Origin: CAZGWJ01 sp964529445
Lineage (GTDB): Bacteria > Oederibacteriota > Muellerivitia > Muellerivitales > Muellerivitaceae
NCBI GenBank assembly: GCA_964529445.1
Contig: CAZGWJ010000016.1
Location: 1-40,116, forward strand
Direction of reading: 5' to 3'
Length of the DNA stretch: 40,116 bases
The notes below the pieces were generated by a model, which saw only the letters and a program-made list of their open reading frames with translations, ran no database searches and was not told the origin of the DNA. A program made the translations under genes and the position numbers. Of the stretch, positions 38,586 to 40,116 are shown one piece after another; position 1 is the stretch's first letter; the number at the start of each line of letters is the position of its first letter.

Positions 38586-40116
38586 ATGATCCTCCGCGTC
38601 TTTTGGGCCGCTTTCCTCCTGGTCCTGTGGCAGGTCCTCCTTTCCGCCCAGAATCCCGGCCTCATGACCGACGACAGCGGCGAGATCGTGGCCGCCGCCC
38701 ACACGCTGGGCATCGGGCATTCGCCGGGTTTCCCGCTCTATATGCTGGTCTCCCGCCTCGCGCTCCTTGTTCCCGCGGGCACCCCCGCTTTCCGGCTGAA
38801 CTTGTTGGCCGCACTTTTCACGCTCCTCTCCGCGCTCGTCGTGACCCTCCTTGGACGGGCTTGGTGGCGCGAGCAGTTCCCGGAAGCATCCTCCCGGGCC
38901 GTCCTTCCGGTTCGCGAGGGGGCGCTTCTCCTTTCGGCGCTGTCCCTCGTGTCCTTCGAGAGCGTGTTCGCCAAGGGTCTCTCGGCCAAGGGGGGTATCG
39001 ACACGCTGGTGCTTCTCGGGGTCTCCCTGGCGCTTTGGGCGGGTTCGCGTGGCGCCGGGTCCCGTGCCGCGATGCTCGCGCTCTTCCTCTTCGCGACGGG
39101 CCTGACGAACCATTGGCCGCTTCTCGCTCCCTGGGCCCTCTTCCTGGCTCTGCGTTACGCGGGGGAAGCGAAATCGTGGGGAGGAGCCCGGCTGCTGGCC
39201 GCCTGTGCCCTGGCGCTCACGGGTCTTTCCGTCTTCCTCACACTGCCCCTCCGGGCCGCCCATTCCCCGGGCCTGAACTGGGAGTCGCCCTCCCAGCTGT
39301 CCTCGTTCCTCTCGGTGCTCCTGCGCCAAAGCGCCCCCGAGGCGGAGTTCGCGTCCAAACCCTGGTCCCAATACGCTGGCAACTTCGGCCAATACCTGCG
39401 GGTGATGGGCGGGCACGGATGGCCCGGGTTTCCCCTGCTGGCGGCCGTCGGTGCCGGATGGCTTTTGCGCGAGCGGCGCGGCCTGGCCTTCGCGATGCTC
39501 GCGGGTTACCTCCTGATGGTGGCGGCTGTCGTGCGGGCGGCCCATTTCGACACCGTGAGCAACTACCTGATGGCCGATTACTTCGCAACCAGCCAGGCCC
39601 TGCCCGCCCTGCTGGCGGCGTCAGGCGTGCTGGCCTTCTTCGGGCGATGGGGCGACTCAAGGCCGGGGATCCTTCGGGTGTCCCTCCTGGTCCTGCTGGC
39701 CATACCGGTCCTTTGGGGGACGGGCGTTTTCGTGCGTCAGGACAAGTCGCGCTACACGCTCGCGGAGGACCTGGGCGACAACCTGCTCAAGGAATTGCCG
39801 CGCGGCGCCGTGGTCCTGCTCGACTCCGACGTGACGGTGATGCCCCTGCTCCACGCGCAGATCGTCGAGGGGAAGCGCCCCGACGTCTGCGTGGTCCCGC
39901 TGGGCCTTCTTCGATCGGGGTGGGGTTTCCGGCAGACGATGGAAGCGGCGCGGGAGAGGATCGCGACCCCGCCCGCCGTGAGGGGATTCGAGGAGGCGGT
40001 GCGGTTCATCGCGGACCCGGGACGGTTCAGGAGCGGAGGGGTCTTCTACGCCTATGATCCCTCAAGCCTTGTGGAGGGCGGGTTGGCGGACCTGGCGGCG
40101 CGGCTCTCCCCTTGGG
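38586..40116 (+). CDS. DUF2723 (protein O-mannosyltransferase-like) membrane protein, 3' truncated by window edge
   Basis: The frame is open from ATG 38586 to the end of the window, 510 codons without a stop. After a first helix comes the DUF2723 signature TDDSGEIVAAAHTLGIGHSP and GFPLYMLVSRLA, the acidic-motif loop of this GT-C-like family. About ten membrane helices follow, with FATGLTNHWPLLAPW and an AHFDTVSNYLMADYF loop. The last 130 residues look soluble and hold LPRGAVVLLDSDVTVMPLL. The family resembles eukaryotic TMEM260 O-mannosyltransferases; in bacteria the acceptor is not established. Only the C-terminus is missing. Confidence 0.85.
   Translation, partial: MILRVFWAAFLLVLWQVLLSAQNPGLMTDDSGEIVAAAHTLGIGHSPGFPLYMLVSRLALLVPAGTPAFRLNLLAALFTLLSALVVTLLGRAWWREQFPEASSRAVLPVREGALLLSALSLVSFESVFAKGLSAKGGIDTLVLLGVSLALWAGSRGAGSRAAMLALFLFATGLTNHWPLLAPWALFLALRYAGEAKSWGGARLLAACALALTGLSVFLTLPLRAAHSPGLNWESPSQLSSFLSVLLRQSAPEAEFASKPWSQYAGNFGQYLRVMGGHGWPGFPLLAAVGAGWLLRERRGLAFAMLAGYLLMVAAVVRAAHFDTVSNYLMADYFATSQALPALLAASGVLAFFGRWGDSRPGILRVSLLVLLAIPVLWGTGVFVRQDKSRYTLAEDLGDNLLKELPRGAVVLLDSDVTVMPLLHAQIVEGKRPDVCVVPLGLLRSGWGFRQTMEAARERIATPPAVRGFEEAVRFIADPGRFRSGGVFYAYDPSSLVEGGLADLAARLSPW

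Overview
The window is a GC-rich chromosomal segment from a Gram-negative bacterium. It holds about 34 protein genes, no visible rRNA or tRNA gene and no phage or transposase gene. The mix of genes fits an acidobacterial, deltaproteobacterial (Desulfobacterota/Myxococcota-like) or similar environmental lineage: an F-type ATP synthase operon headed by atpZ-atpI, chromosomal parA-parB, sigma-54 regulation, cheD, M32 carboxypeptidase, DUF4139 and DUF2723 proteins. No single gene settles the phylum, so this is inference.

Layout. (1) 1-8026: complete ATP synthase operon on the + strand, atpZ-atpI-atpB-E-F-H-A-G-D-C. The c subunit has a signal-peptide-like N-terminus, and epsilon lacks its C-terminal helical domain. 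The atpG-atpD gap holds a second, diverged copy of the atpG 3' end, two strong hairpins and a MITE-like inverted repeat. (2) 8102-13784: a GT-C type membrane glycosyltransferase, a GNAT acetyltransferase, acpS, the NAD(P)HX repair enzyme nnr and two unrecognised proteins, closed by a terminator. (3) 13874-16867: lipoprotein, UPF0104/LPG-synthase-like membrane protein, parA and parB. (4) 17022-20787: a 94-aa gene with its own promoter and terminator, then polA and a degenerate receiver protein. (5) 20868-28463, all on the - strand: CHASE-domain histidine kinase, CheY-like regulator, four-PAS hybrid kinase, NtrC-type regulator and a cheD preceded by a sigma-54 promoter. (6) 28574-32705, - strand: purE, Sua5/TsaC, aldo/keto reductase and M32 carboxypeptidase. 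(7) 32810-40116: LysE-type exporter, FecR-like exported protein (- strand), DUF4139 protein, SDR plus methyltransferase pair, zinc-ribbon protein and a DUF2723 membrane protein that runs off the right edge.

How it works together. Regions 1 to 4 are mostly housekeeping: energy conversion, fatty-acid cofactor loading, cofactor repair, chromosome segregation and DNA repair. Region 5 looks like one signalling module. The hybrid kinase and the NtrC-type regulator overlap by 4 bp, and the next gene, cheD, has a correctly spaced -24/-12 element. The simplest reading is that the regulator drives cheD.

Structure not explained by genes. Two families of short repeats recur at gene borders. One is an inverted-arm element built from CACGAAG/CACCAAG units (6151-6292 and 35984-36134, with a related half at 32171-32216). 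The other is built from GTGTGAAAA-like units (20360-20396, 31167-31202, 33575-33724) and in places supplies stop codons or N-terminal codons to adjacent genes. Several + strand genes have a -10 box only 6-8 nt before the start codon, which suggests leaderless mRNAs.
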